DNA of 64,000 nt from Thermofilum sp. (GTDB lineage: Archaea; Thermoproteota; Thermoprotei; Thermofilales; Thermofilaceae): the NCBI GenBank assembly GCA_038741495.1, contig JAVYKX010000002.1, positions 62,001 to 126,000 on the forward strand, in the 5' to 3' direction. The notes under the pieces were generated by a model. It did no database searches. It saw nothing but the letters and a program-made list of their open reading frames with translations, and was not told where the DNA came from. A program made the position numbers and the translations under genes. Positions 43,064-51,716 of the stretch are shown here, in pieces. Numbering within the stretch: the first letter of the stretch is position 1; the number at the start of each line of letters is the position of its first letter.

Positions 43064-44737
43064 CTAGAAGACGGGGCGCAGCTCCAGCTCGTACCCGAAC
43101 TTCCTGACTATCCTTTCGAGCTTCCGCCTAGGCTTCCCAGCTATGTAGTTGTACTGCTCCAAGCTGAGCTCGACCACTACTAGTGACGAAGAGCTGTCAA
43201 CCTTGACCTCGTAGCCTCCTCCATCCCCGATAAACCTCTGCAGCGCGCGCTCTACGGCACTCTTAAGCTTGTACTCCTCCATGCTCACCCGGCTACCGTG
43301 CTTCTTTATCGGGACCACGAACGTCCGCTCACCGAACACGTACAACTCATACTCAGCCTCACCGGTTAGGAAATCTCTCACGACAACGACCGGCCTGGCG
43401 AGGTCCTCCTCCTTTAAGCCGTGAGGTATCTTGACGGTTGTCTCGAGGGAGTACACCTTCTCGACGTTCCCGTTCTTTATGAATATGACAGTATCGACTA
43501 TCGAAGGAATCATTCCCAGTTCCACCCTCCCGATAAAGCGCTGGATCGCGTCGATCGGGCTTGTGGCGTGCACGACGCCGACCATCCCGACGCCCGCGAG
43601 CCTCAGATCGGCGTAGAGCTGGAAGTCTTTTGTATCGCGCATTTCATCGAAGAAAGTGTAGTCTGGCCTCGAAAGGAGCAACACGTCGTGTATCTCCTCC
43701 GAGGTAGCGTAGCTTTTCGAATATTGCGTGATCTCGGGGGGTAGGTGCATGTCGCGCGGGGACTCGATAGTCTTGACGATTCGACCCTTCCTGAAGTAGT
43801 ACTCCGCCAGAGCTTGAGCGAAAGTAGTCTTCCCCATGCCCGGAGCGCCTGCTATGAGTATACCCTCCGCTTGCTGCTCTAAACGTTCCACAAGCTTCCT
43901 AGGTAGGTTGTAGTCCTCGAGCGAAAGCTTGGCAACAGGACGCACAGCAGTTATCTCGTAGCCGTCGGAGAAGGGCGGCTTCGTTATGACGATCCTGTAC
44001 TCGTTCAGCTGCACTATGGTGACCCCAGGGCTATCATACTCGATGAAAGAGTTGGGTGAAGAGCCTGCTCTTTCAAGAATCTGCCTAACGTACTCCTCGA
44101 GCTCCTCGCGCGTGAGCGGCGCGCTCCCTAGCTCGACAAAGGACCACTTTCCTGGGAGACCTCGCTTAGCTTTAGGCGGCGCTCCCTCCTTGAGGTGAAC
44201 GGACATGGTTGCAGCGTCGAACAGCCTTTCAAGGAAGAAGCCGTTCTTGTCACCTTTCTTGAGAAAAATGACTCTCAAACCCATAGCGCGGGCAGCTTCA
44301 GCTGAAACCTCGTCAGCGGTGACCAAGACCGCGTCGCTCTCGGCTGCCAGGAGCTTAGCCACGATGTCCGGGTCCTGGGGGCGAAGCGCCCTCGCGACCT
44401 CGGGAGACTCATAGACGTATTCCAGCTCAACCAGCTCCTGCAAGCGCTCGGCAGTCTCTTTCAAAAGCTTTAACTCTCTCAAGCCGGCAACGCCCGAGCT
44501 GCTGCCCCTTCTGGCCTGCTCCTCGAAAACGCTGATGTAGTACACAGGGACGAGAAGCCTACCGGCTATCTCGCCTCGTTCAAGAGCCTCACGCAGCGCT
44601 CCACTCAGTATAGCTGAGGTGTCTGGAACATACACCTTACTTTCGATCCCGATCACTTCTACTTCTGACGACGCGGGTGAGAACGGCGAATTAAGCTTTG
44701 TGATTTCCCGTAGCCGTCCAGACCCCTTAGTTTCCAC
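43064..44737 (-). CDS. PINA-type Holliday-junction branch-migration ATPase (PIN-ATPase-KH)
   Basis: Domain order: N-terminal PIN (VYVPDTSAILSG, later LVTADEVSAE), a VirB11/PilT-like ATPase (Walker A IAGAPGMGKTTF, then FFDEMRDTKDF and GMVGVVHATSPIDAIQRF), and a C-terminal KH-like RNA/DNA-binding part. This matches PINA of Sulfolobales, which migrates Holliday junctions with Hjc. The start is uncertain: TTG 44794 gives 19 more residues, but a TATA box (minus CGATTATACTT, 44762-44772) lies about 29 bases before GTG 44737 and inside that extension. Confidence 0.88.
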   Translation of the reverse strand: METKGSGRLREITKLNSPFSPASSEVEVIGIESKVYVPDTSAILSGALREALERGEIAGRLLVPVYYISVFEEQARRGSSSGVAGLRELKLLKETAERLQELVELEYVYESPEVARALRPQDPDIVAKLLAAESDAVLVTADEVSAEAARAMGLRVIFLKKGDKNGFFLERLFDAATMSVHLKEGAPPKAKRGLPGKWSFVELGSAPLTREELEEYVRQILERAGSSPNSFIEYDSPGVTIVQLNEYRIVITKPPFSDGYEITAVRPVAKLSLEDYNLPRKLVERLEQQAEGILIAGAPGMGKTTFAQALAEYYFRKGRIVKTIESPRDMHLPPEITQYSKSYATSEEIHDVLLLSRPDYTFFDEMRDTKDFQLYADLRLAGVGMVGVVHATSPIDAIQRFIGRVELGMIPSIVDTVIFIKNGNVEKVYSLETTVKIPHGLKEEDLARPVVVVRDFLTGEAEYELYVFGERTFVVPIKKHGSRVSMEEYKLKSAVERALQRFIGDGGGYEVKVDSSSSLVVVELSLEQYNYIAGKPRRKLERIVRKFGYELELRPVF

Positions 44738-44761
44738 TCGATGCGGTTTCTCTGAACCTTC

Positions 44762-44772
44762 AAGTATAATCG
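44762..44772 (-). promoter_or_regulatory. TATA box of the pina gene
   Basis: Minus-strand CGATTATACTT is centred about 29 bases before GTG 44737, supporting a leaderless start. Confidence 0.5.
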
Positions 44773-44901
44773 AGTTGAAAGTAGAAGTACTCAAGGATCT
44801 CTGTTCTAGAAGATTTCAGTGGAAATAGAGGGGTGGCAGCGAACCGCACAGTGCTCTGCTGCATTATACACGTTGATCTGTTGAAAGGCTCTGGGAGAAA
44901 G

Positions 44902-44925
44902 GGGGTTTAAATAACCCCTCTTTTT
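44902..44925 (+). terminator. Hairpin plus T-run
   Basis: GGGGTT-TAAAT-AACCCC is followed by TCTTTTT on the plus strand. It could end plus-strand transcription, but on the minus strand TTATTTAAAC reads as a TATA box upstream of pina, so its role is ambiguous. Confidence 0.3.
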
Positions 44926-44986
44926 CCACTGGAGCGGTGGAGTTAGCGCGAAAAACGACGATGAGCCATTTATTCAGAAGATTTTT

Positions 44987-45049
44987 TCTCTGTTCATCAT
45001 CTACGATGGAGAATGAATCTCTATGCACGAACAGAGATTTTTCGTAGAT
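44987..45049. repeat. Overlapping, mutually exclusive inverted repeats
   Basis: ATCTACGA (44999-45006) pairs with TCGTAGAT (45042-45049), enclosing AATCTCT (45016-45022) paired with AGAGATT (45033-45039). A third arm, TCTCTGTTC (44987-44995), is complementary to GAACAGAGA (45029-45037), so two exclusive folds are possible. The element ends 71 bases before ATG 45121. Confidence 0.6.
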
Positions 45050-45120
45050 TATACATCTTCCACGAAGCTGTCTATCGTGCAGGATAGTCAATTAAACCCC
45101 TAGGAAGTAGTGTGAGGTGA

Positions 45121-45513
45121 ATGCCTAAGGTACGCATAGAGGATACTCTTCCTAGCGGGGAACGAGTATCACTCAGTATCGAAGGGCCGGATGTCAGTGA
45201 GGAGAAGGTTCTACATTTCTTGCGGGTTCTTCGCGAGATGCGAGATGCAGGTAGCGCTGAGGCGGGGTCTTCTTACGAGGAGCCTGTATCGCTTAAAGAT
45301 AAGATATGGCGTGTAATCGCCGAGAACTTTGGCGATGGCACCTGGTTCTCGCTTAAGGATCTTTACAACATCGCAGCTAAGGAGATTCCAGGCTTGAAGA
45401 TAACAGCTATCTCGACTTACGTGTCGCGGCTAGTTAGCGAGAACAAGCTGGTCAAGAGGGGGCATAAGCCCAACACGAGGTACCGTGTGCGGGTAATCGT
45501 TAGACCTGCGTAG
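45121..45513 (+). CDS. Winged-helix DNA-binding protein
   Basis: A 130-residue protein with a short N-terminal beta-rich part (MPKVRIEDTLPSGERVSLSI), an acidic linker, and a C-terminal winged helix (about residues 60-125: WFSLKDLYNIAAKEIPG, ISTYVSRLVSENKLVKRG, YRVRVI). I do not know the family name. It may be a Thermoproteota-specific regulator or nucleoid protein. The unusual inverted repeats upstream make self-regulation plausible. Confidence 0.7.
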   Translation: MPKVRIEDTLPSGERVSLSIEGPDVSEEKVLHFLRVLREMRDAGSAEAGSSYEEPVSLKDKIWRVIAENFGDGTWFSLKDLYNIAAKEIPGLKITAISTYVSRLVSENKLVKRGHKPNTRYRVRVIVRPA

Positions 45514-45528
45514 ATATCGGCGTTTTCC

Positions 45529-46098
45529 TCACAAGCTTCTACCAAGGAGAAGTTTCGCGATATCGCTCTTCGCTATTATGCCTACTATGCGCATGTCGCT
45601 CTCCACGAGGACGGCCGGGATACCCCTAGAGAGCAGCCGGGTTACCTTGCCGATTCTCGTCTCAGCATTCACGAGGGGCAGCGGGTCGGACATCACGTCG
45701 GCTACCGTCAGGTTGGCTGCGCGCCTACTTTCCCTCAGGAAAGCGTGAAGCACATCGTCCTCGAAGATTGTTCCAACGTTCTTCACACCATCTTGGAGAA
45801 CCGGAAGCTGGCTGAACCCCCTTTCCCACATGATCCGCGTCGCCTCCACGAGAGGCGTGCGTGGCTCGACATAGATCACAGGGCTCGACATTATGTCTCG
45901 AGCGGTGAGCTCGTCTTCTACGAGCTCTGAGAGAGCCTGGTAAATCTTCATAAGGGTCGATACCCTAGGGTTGACCTTACCTGACTCGATCCTCGCGATG
46001 AGTGACTGGCTCACGCCGGCTCTTCGAGCTACCTCAGCTTGAGTTAGACCTGTTTTCAGCCTAAGCATCCGCAGCTCTTCGGGCGTTGGAATCGGCAT
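45529..46098 (-). CDS. Xre-type HTH plus two CBS domains regulator
   Basis: Residues 5-60 form a Cro/CI-type HTH (LRMLRLKTGLTQAEVARRAG, VSQSLIARIESGKVNP). Two CBS domains follow (about 65-125 and 130-189: MSSPVIYVEPRTPLVEA..., MSDPLPLVNAETRIGKV). CBS pairs usually sense adenine nucleotides. This HTH-CBS architecture is widespread in archaea with unknown targets. Convergent with the winged-helix gene and divergent from the 46145 gene with a 46-base gap. Confidence 0.85.
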   Translation of the reverse strand: MPIPTPEELRMLRLKTGLTQAEVARRAGVSQSLIARIESGKVNPRVSTLMKIYQALSELVEDELTARDIMSSPVIYVEPRTPLVEATRIMWERGFSQLPVLQDGVKNVGTIFEDDVLHAFLRESRRAANLTVADVMSDPLPLVNAETRIGKVTRLLSRGIPAVLVESDMRIVGIIAKSDIAKLLLGRSL

Positions 46099-46144
46099 AT
46101 CGAAGGTGTAAAGCGATATATGCTGAATTAAGCATTATGGTGCC

Positions 46145-47134
46145 GTGAATGCGTCGATAGTGAGAAGCGTGTGCGTCGAGGGTCGGGGCTATCTGGCTTT
46201 AACGGTTGCGCTATGGCTGAGGAGGCTTTCGCCCAGGCTGGCGATAGTGCTTGAGCAGCCTGCCAGCCCGGTTATATCGCCTAGATATCTCTGCGGGCTC
46301 CTGAGAGGCCGGCGAGAGGGGGTCAGGTTTTCAGGCCGTCTTATCAGGGACCTAGTCTACCCGTCGAGTATGCGGGATTGCGCCTGCAGCGTCAGAGTGG
46401 TAGTCAAAGAACCCCAGCTTCCTTTATCGCTCCTGGAGGACTTGAAAGGTGAGAGGAGAGTGAGTCTTCCTCCATCACCGCTGGGAGTGCAGCTTGCGCT
46501 CTGCGCTGATTCCCGGGAGAGGAGGGTTCTGGCAGGGGATAGGCTGGAGTTCTTTGCGAGTAGCGAGATATCATCGGCTCTTGCCGACATGATCGCGAGC
46601 GCGGGCATACTTAGCCGGGAGGAGTCGGCGGAGTTGCTTAGCGAGCTTTCGGTGGAGCCGGAGATTATAATCGAGAGGGTTGAGGGAAGCACCGTCAGGC
46701 TCTCGGGTCGAGCTTTTCTCGACGAGGCTGTAGAGAGCCTTGCCGCAGCTGCCGCGCTAGAGGTTGTGGGACGGCGGTACGCGCCTGCTCCTAGCTTGAT
46801 CGCTATCGATGCGGGGGAGGATGTGTTCTTCGAGGTTGGCGAGCAGAGAGGGGAGTCCAGCGTGAAGATGGGGTTCGGCGGGTCCGCGCACTTCGTTAGG
46901 CTGGTGCTTTCCAGGGAGGAGATGCGCGTTGTGGGTGCGAGGGGTGTGGTCCCCAGATGGCGATTCCCGGCGGTTCTCGAGGCAGTTCTGGTTTTGCTCA
47001 GCCGGGAGGGTCTCTGCGAGCACCTACCCACGTTCGCCGCTGCAAGGTCTACTATGCTGAGCGATTGCAGTGTCCTGAGGGGGCTGCTGAGCTTAAGCGT
47101 CAAGACTTGTCTCCGGCCGGAAGCTTCTCAGTAG
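46145..47134 (+). CDS. Diverged flavoprotein-like protein (NOX/CoA-disulfide reductase family remnant)
   Basis: 329 residues. The start VCVEGRGYLALTVALWLRRL and PASPVISPRYLCGLLRG line up with the FAD-binding and Cys-bearing N-terminus of NADH oxidase/CoA-disulfide reductase enzymes. The end RLVLSREEMRVVGARG resembles their dimerisation domain. It is about 110 residues shorter than the family and the glycine motif is changed (GxGxxA), so FAD or NAD binding is doubtful. The start is GTG. It could be a pseudoenzyme with a new role. This assignment is my alignment by eye. Confidence 0.55.
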   Translation: MNASIVRSVCVEGRGYLALTVALWLRRLSPRLAIVLEQPASPVISPRYLCGLLRGRREGVRFSGRLIRDLVYPSSMRDCACSVRVVVKEPQLPLSLLEDLKGERRVSLPPSPLGVQLALCADSRERRVLAGDRLEFFASSEISSALADMIASAGILSREESAELLSELSVEPEIIIERVEGSTVRLSGRAFLDEAVESLAAAAALEVVGRRYAPAPSLIAIDAGEDVFFEVGEQRGESSVKMGFGGSAHFVRLVLSREEMRVVGARGVVPRWRFPAVLEAVLVLLSREGLCEHLPTFAAARSTMLSDCSVLRGLLSLSVKTCLRPEASQ

Positions 47135-48159
47135 AGGGAGCTGATTTCGCTCCATTCGATCTCTACTGGGTGCCGCTTAACCGAGGCTTCCACCGCCTTT
47201 ACGATGCACTTGAGCGCGACGTAGCCGTCGACGCCGGTCACCGCGGGTTTTGAACGCCCGGTTATCGAGTCTATGAAATTCAGAAGTTCTAGCTTGAGGG
47301 GCTCGGGCTGGAGGTATGAGATCTCAAGCAGGCTGCTCTCGGAGTGGTAGCTTGTCTCGGTGTAGGTGAGTGGTCTCTTCAGAAGGCCGTTGTCGATAAC
47401 CACTCTCCTCAGGATGTAGTCAGCTCTTATGAGGGCGGAGGGGGTGCGGACAGTCAGACTTCTGTGCTTGTAGTGGGGCTCACTTCTCCAGCTGGCAACG
47501 AGGAACGCTGTAACGCCTTCCTGGTATTCGTACAGCGCCTGCACTTCCACCTCGTATGGGTAGTCCTCCTGCCTAGCGGTGATAGCGTACACTCTGGTGG
47601 GGGGCGCGCCAATGATGAAATTTGCGACATCTACGTCGTGCACGAGGAGGTCGTGTGCAACACCCAAGTTCAGAGTATAGCTTTTAGCGGGACCTGGTCC
47701 GAGCCTCTTAGCCTCTATCGAGAGGGGCCCGCCAAGCTCTTCGGCTCTGATTTTTACCTCTTGGACTGTGGGGTTAAAGCGCTCGATGTGCCCCACCATG
47801 AGCAGTTTTCCAGCTTTCCGGGCCCGCTTGACGAGCTCCAATCCCTCCTCCGGGCTTGCGGCAAGGGGCTTTTCCACCAGGAGGTCCATCTTTTCAACAA
47901 TTGCCGCGGCCACGCTGTAGTGCAGGGCAGTGGGGACCGCAACTACGGCTGCATCCACCTTGTGGCCTGATCCCACGAGATCCGAGATGCTCGTAAACCA
48001 GCCATCGCACTGGTACTTTGCCGCTACCTCTCTGGCTCTAGAGGGGTTTTCGTCCACCACGTAAACTTTCTCTATTCTAGATCCTCGAAGCTCCGAGAGC
48101 ACTCGAACGTGGTTAACGCCCCACCGTCCCGCACCTACGACTGCTACGCTTACACTCAT
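47128..48159 (-). CDS. Gfo/Idh/MocA family oxidoreductase
   Basis: An NAD(P)-dependent dehydrogenase of 343 residues: Rossmann motif VAVVGAGRWGVNHVRVL, AAVVAVPTALHYSVA, the catalytic EKPLA, and HDLLVHDVDVANFIIGAPP. Members oxidise sugars, inositols or UDP-sugars. The nearest kind, with VGAGRWG...GHIERFNP, is often annotated UDP-N-acetylglucosamine 3-dehydrogenase-like, but the substrate is unknown. The 3' end overlaps the 46145 gene by 7 bases. Confidence 0.85.
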   Translation of the reverse strand: MSVSVAVVGAGRWGVNHVRVLSELRGSRIEKVYVVDENPSRAREVAAKYQCDGWFTSISDLVGSGHKVDAAVVAVPTALHYSVAAAIVEKMDLLVEKPLAASPEEGLELVKRARKAGKLLMVGHIERFNPTVQEVKIRAEELGGPLSIEAKRLGPGPAKSYTLNLGVAHDLLVHDVDVANFIIGAPPTRVYAITARQEDYPYEVEVQALYEYQEGVTAFLVASWRSEPHYKHRSLTVRTPSALIRADYILRRVVIDNGLLKRPLTYTETSYHSESSLLEISYLQPEPLKLELLNFIDSITGRSKPAVTGVDGYVALKCIVKAVEASVKRHPVEIEWSEISSLY

Positions 48160-48196
48160 CTGGGATCAGTACGCTACCAAACACCTGATAGAAAAT

Positions 48197-48312
48197 GGTT
48201 CCGGCACCGTCCTTTCCCGGGGCCGCAGACCCCAGTACTCGGAGCGGCGCGCTCCCCTTAGCTTCCGCGATCTGACGAGTGCGGGCGTGGCAGGAGCGCT
48301 ATGGCCGGAACC
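48197..48312 (-). rRNA. 5S ribosomal RNA
   Basis: On the minus strand the RNA begins GGTTCCGGCCATAGCG and ends with GCCGGAACC, forming a perfect 9-base terminal helix. Internal 5S landmarks are present: CGGAAGCTAAG (loop B/C region), GAGTACTGGGG and TGCGGCCCCGGGAA (loops D/E). Length is about 116 bases. It stands alone, with no 16S or 23S gene in the window, as common in Thermoproteota. A TATA box lies 26 bases upstream. Confidence 0.92.
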
Positions 48313-48332
48313 GGAAAATGTGAAAAGCATCT

Positions 48333-48343
48333 CTTTTAAAAAC
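48333..48343 (-). promoter_or_regulatory. TATA box of the 5S rRNA gene
   Basis: Minus-strand GTTTTTAAAAG is centred 26 bases before the 5S 5' end at 48312. Confidence 0.6.
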
Positions 48344-48355
48344 TTTACTTGCGGG

Positions 48356-49522
48356 TCAGCTAGATAGCAGCGCCTGCGCGAGCTTGATGCTGAAGATCGG
48401 GTGCTTCAAGAACTTCACAGCTATTCTTGCCACATCCTCTCCGTTCGCCAGCTTCACAACGTCCTCGGGGGTGAGCAGCTCGGCCAGCTGGTTTAACTCA
48501 TCATCGCTGAGTCTCTCTATTACGTGGAGCACTTTCAGGCTGTCCCGTATTCTTCTCCCCCAGTGCTCGTCGTAGCGTCTTCTGTACTCTTGCAAGCTCC
48601 TCTCCGAGAGATCCCCCTCTTCGAGAGCCTTAGCCGCCACTTCTGCAGCGGTTCTACCACCCGCAATGGAGGCGTGAATGCCGCCCCCAGTAACAGGTAT
48701 GACCTGCCCTGCTGCTTCACCGATGAGCATCACATGGTCGGCAACTACTCGCCTGAGCATGCCGCCGATAGTGACTGCTGCACCCCGAAACTCAAGTATC
48801 TTGGACTTGCTGAAAAACTCTGGGTGATTTTTCACGAATTTGTCGAGGTAAGCTTTAGGTGATACGCCTTGCGCGCCGATCCCCACATTAGCTAGGGTGC
48901 CGTCCTTTGGGAATACCCACACGTAACCCTTAGGAGCGACTTCGTTTCCGAGATAGAAGTAGGCTAAGTCGGGGTCCGGCATCGCGACGTGAGTCATGAC
49001 GTACTGCACGGTGGGTATAATCCTCCTCTCACCGGGATTCTCGAGGCCAAATCTCTTCGATATGAACGACATGTAGCCGTCTGCTCCCACCAAGAGGCGT
49101 GCCTCGGCCTCTAGCGTTCTCGCGTGAACCTTCACAACTCCTTCAGTGACTTTCGCGTCGCGCACCTGCTCCTTCATGTAGATCTCTGCACCAGCATCTG
49201 CCGCGTACTCGCCTAGAACCTTGAGGAAATTCTTCTTATCGATAATGTAGCCCATACCCAGGGCCTGCGAGATCTCTACACCCTTACCATTAGGTGCAAC
49301 AACTAGAGCACCGCGAATCTTTCTGGAAATGAACCTGCTGGCGTCGCCCTGACGTATGTCGGCCGTCTCCAGGACCCTGGCGCTAATGCCCTCGCCGCAA
49401 GGTTTCACGGCAAGCTGCTCGTTCTTCTCAAGAACTGCCACTCTATAACCCTTCGCGGCGAGAAACCTCGCGAACGTGAGCCCAGCTGGACCCGCGCCGA
49501 CTACTACAGCGTCATATCTCAT
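48356..49522 (-). CDS. Geranylgeranyl reductase family FAD protein
   Basis: A 388-residue flavoprotein that saturates the double bonds of geranylgeranyl chains in archaeal lipids. FAD motif VVVGAGPAGLTFARFLAAKG, the family's KPCGEGIS (Cys47), LLVGADGYMSFISKRF, then MLIGEAAGQVIPVTGGGIHA. It ends 13 bases from the 5S promoter. It fits with the GGGP synthase, prenyl synthase and isopentenyl phosphate kinase elsewhere in the window. Confidence 0.92.
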   Translation of the reverse strand: MRYDAVVVGAGPAGLTFARFLAAKGYRVAVLEKNEQLAVKPCGEGISARVLETADIRQGDASRFISRKIRGALVVAPNGKGVEISQALGMGYIIDKKNFLKVLGEYAADAGAEIYMKEQVRDAKVTEGVVKVHARTLEAEARLLVGADGYMSFISKRFGLENPGERRIIPTVQYVMTHVAMPDPDLAYFYLGNEVAPKGYVWVFPKDGTLANVGIGAQGVSPKAYLDKFVKNHPEFFSKSKILEFRGAAVTIGGMLRRVVADHVMLIGEAAGQVIPVTGGGIHASIAGGRTAAEVAAKALEEGDLSERSLQEYRRRYDEHWGRRIRDSLKVLHVIERLSDDELNQLAELLTPEDVVKLANGEDVARIAVKFLKHPIFSIKLAQALLSS

Positions 49523-49587
49523 TGGGGATCGCGGCTAGAGCGGAAAACTGGAATAATTAAGATTTTGCTGAAGCCCGCGCTTTTCCG

Positions 49588-50646
49588 CTATTCTTGTGCG
49601 AGTGCCTCCCTTCTGGGTTTGAGCATAACCTTCCTTGGGCGAGGATCGCCTTGTCTAACAAGCAGCGCGGCACCGTGAACCTTGTAGAGTATGTGGTCCC
49701 GCTCGTCTGGAGTTAGCGAGAACAGCAGGGAGATGTCATTCACGTAGCTCTCAGTCCCGCTTAGTGCGATGACGAAGCCTGCGAGCTGGTAGAGGAGGGG
49801 GTCCAGCTCCCGCGGTAGCTGGGTGACGGCTATAACACCGTACCCGAACTTCCGAACCTCTTTGTAAAGATCGAGAAGATAGGGTGCAAGGAAATGGGCT
49901 TCCTCAAGAATTACCATCAGTTCGAGGCGGTGCCTCTCTCCCAGAGTTCTGCGGTAACCCTGAAGGAGAAGAAGGAGGATGAGGCTCGCCAGCTCTTTAA
50001 ACTCCCGGCTGAAGAGCTTTGGGAATGTGAAGTACATGCTTTTCTCCGCTAGGCTATCTATAGTCGCTCCCCCCTCGCCGTGAAGCTTCTCCAGATCTTC
50101 CCGAAGCCTCTTCACCTCCGGTAAGTGGTCATACCTCGCGAGCTCGTCCAGGGAGAGGTTCTCGAAGCAGCGGCGCAGCAGCTCCCTGAAGTGGAAGCGT
50201 GCGCCCCGCAAGCCGTAGACGTGCTCTAAGTAGCTCGCCAGCTCACCGGCAAGCTCACTCACCTGCCACCCCGGTGCGTGGAAAACGTTCACCTTGTCTT
50301 CGCCTAGGTCGATCCCGATGGTGAAAAGCCTTCTGTAGCTCCGCTCGCCGTGAGGGTCGATAACCCAGGCCGGTATGCCCTGCTCTATTGCCTCGAGAAC
50401 TAGGTGTCGTGCAAGCGTGCTCTTACCGCTGCCGGTCGTGCCTACTATTATTCCGTGCATGCTGGGCAGCGCCGCCGGGTTGATGTAGACTTCCCTGCCT
50501 ATGTCGTCCAGCCCGAGGAAGAAGCCCCGCACTTCTTCCCGGGGTGGGAGGATTGAGAGAGGGGAGGCAAAGACGGCGAGGTCCCCGCTCAGGGCCAGGG
50601 GTCTCGGAGTTAGCGCGCGGTGAAGGAGCCGGAAGAGGCTCATCAC
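49588..50646 (-). CDS. HerA/VirB4-type ATPase (CedB/TedB-like)
   Basis: A 352-residue pumping-type ATPase: Walker A GTTGSGKSTLARHLVLEA (about 69-86), VIDPHGE after it, Walker B LMVILEEAHFLAP (about 245-257), and VIAVTQLPRELDPLL. This is the HerA/FtsK/VirB4 class that moves DNA or protein across membranes. No membrane helix is predicted. It is the last gene of a five-gene minus-strand block (pilin-like, six-TM, two large membrane proteins, ATPase), as expected for a Ced/Ted DNA-import motor. It overlaps the previous stop by 4 bases. Confidence 0.85.
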   Translation of the reverse strand: MMSLFRLLHRALTPRPLALSGDLAVFASPLSILPPREEVRGFFLGLDDIGREVYINPAALPSMHGIIVGTTGSGKSTLARHLVLEAIEQGIPAWVIDPHGERSYRRLFTIGIDLGEDKVNVFHAPGWQVSELAGELASYLEHVYGLRGARFHFRELLRRCFENLSLDELARYDHLPEVKRLREDLEKLHGEGGATIDSLAEKSMYFTFPKLFSREFKELASLILLLLLQGYRRTLGERHRLELMVILEEAHFLAPYLLDLYKEVRKFGYGVIAVTQLPRELDPLLYQLAGFVIALSGTESYVNDISLLFSLTPDERDHILYKVHGAALLVRQGDPRPRKVMLKPRREALAQE

Positions 50647-51716
50647 TGAAGCACCTCGAGCCCGACTGGGAGATTCGAAAGCTTGATCCCTATCCTCGCC
50701 AAAAGCCTCTTGAAGCGCTCGTCCGCTATGACGATGCCTGAGACTCTGTAGAGGGCTTCACGCCTCTCCCAGCGTCTTCGAGTGGCCGCGAAAAATTTGC
50801 TGCTTTTGTGAATCAGCGATAGTTTTTCGAGAGCGGTACCTATCTCGTAGCTGCGGTATGCCTCAGCGTCGATCGCTTGTTCCTCCTCGATACTTGCGGG
50901 CTCCACTCGAATAGCGATGTACGAGTCGCGGGGGAGCAGTGAGTACAGGGTCCTACTCCTCGATAAGATGTCCCTCGTGGTGGGGAAGGTGTAAAAGCTG
51001 TTCACGCACTCGATGGTGGATATGCTTTGAGGTCTTACGGATGTGTACCCCTGCGCCGACCAGCCCTTGACGATCGCTAAGCACGCTGCGAGGGATAGCG
51101 GGACGAGGCTGTAGAGCTGGAGAGCCAAGGGTAGCGTAGCTGCTACTAGAACGAGAGCCCTCGAAGGTATTGATTTCCGAGAAGGCTTTAGGACGTCGGG
51201 TCTCAGGATCCTGAGAAGCTGAACCCCCTCCAGCGGGACCCAGGAACAACCTACGATCGAAAGAGCCTCCCCCAGGGACCTTAGAGCCTCGCAGAGGTTG
51301 GATCGCGCCTCATCGATGCTGGAGCGTGACCGCAGAACCACGTAGAACCTCCTCCTGTGCACCACCACGATGTAGTCTACGGAGGGGGCCGCGAAGCCGC
51401 CGTGAAAGAGGGTTGTTGAAAGGTTGAAAAACTCCTTTTCGGAAAGGTCATAGCAGCCGTGGCGGCAGTCAACCACTTCTACTCCAACGTAGGTACAGTT
51501 TCCGCCTCTATCGGCGCTGGTGCAGTAGCTTTTAAAGCAGTAGAGCTCCGTCAACGGCCATCCTCCGCAGTAGAGAGATAGGAAGAACGCGTACACCTCG
51601 GGAATCAAGGCTAAGAGAGCCAGAGATACCAGCAGTGGGGACAGGCTCGGCGCTGCCCCCCTCAGGAGCAGTGCTGCCACGATCAGTAGAAGGGCCGCAA
51701 GGCTTCGAGCCTGCAC
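50643..51716 (-). CDS. Membrane protein with a Cys-rich external segment
   Basis: 357 residues. Two N-terminal helices (about 5-25 and 28-48) are followed by an outside segment with many Cys (YCGGWPLTELYCFKSYC, NCTYVGV, DCRHGCYD) and Asn-x-Ser/Thr sites. Two more helices lie around 185-220, then a long cytoplasmic C-terminus. No family is recognised. The many cysteines suggest disulfides. It overlaps the 832-residue gene by 34 bases and the HerA-like ATPase by 4 bases, so it belongs to the same apparatus. Confidence 0.7.
   Translation of the reverse strand: MQARSLAALLLIVAALLLRGAAPSLSPLLVSLALLALIPEVYAFFLSLYCGGWPLTELYCFKSYCTSADRGGNCTYVGVEVVDCRHGCYDLSEKEFFNLSTTLFHGGFAAPSVDYIVVVHRRRFYVVLRSRSSIDEARSNLCEALRSLGEALSIVGCSWVPLEGVQLLRILRPDVLKPSRKSIPSRALVLVAATLPLALQLYSLVPLSLAACLAIVKGWSAQGYTSVRPQSISTIECVNSFYTFPTTRDILSRSRTLYSLLPRDSYIAIRVEPASIEEEQAIDAEAYRSYEIGTALEKLSLIHKSSKFFAATRRRWERREALYRVSGIVIADERFKRLLARIGIKLSNLPVGLEVLQ

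Larger units (their letters stand above)
44795..45120. other. AT-rich intergenic region with hairpins, no gene seen
   Basis: Between pina and the winged-helix gene. It contains a GGGGTT/AACCCC hairpin followed by a T-run (44902-44925), and a cluster of inverted repeats (44987-45049). A 75-codon frame on the minus strand has no protein-like features. A TATA-like ATTAAAC near 45091-45098 lies about 26 bases before ATG 45121. Confidence 0.5.

Noticed and set aside
42953-43183. 76-codon plus-strand frame
   Set aside because: More than half lies opposite the pina coding region and there is no protein-like motif.
44864-45091. 75-codon minus-strand frame
   Set aside because: No conserved pattern, mixed composition, and it spans the hairpin and inverted repeats of the intergenic region.
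46357-47103. 248-codon minus-strand frame
   Set aside because: Ser/Thr-rich mirror of the 46145-47134 gene; no domain visible.
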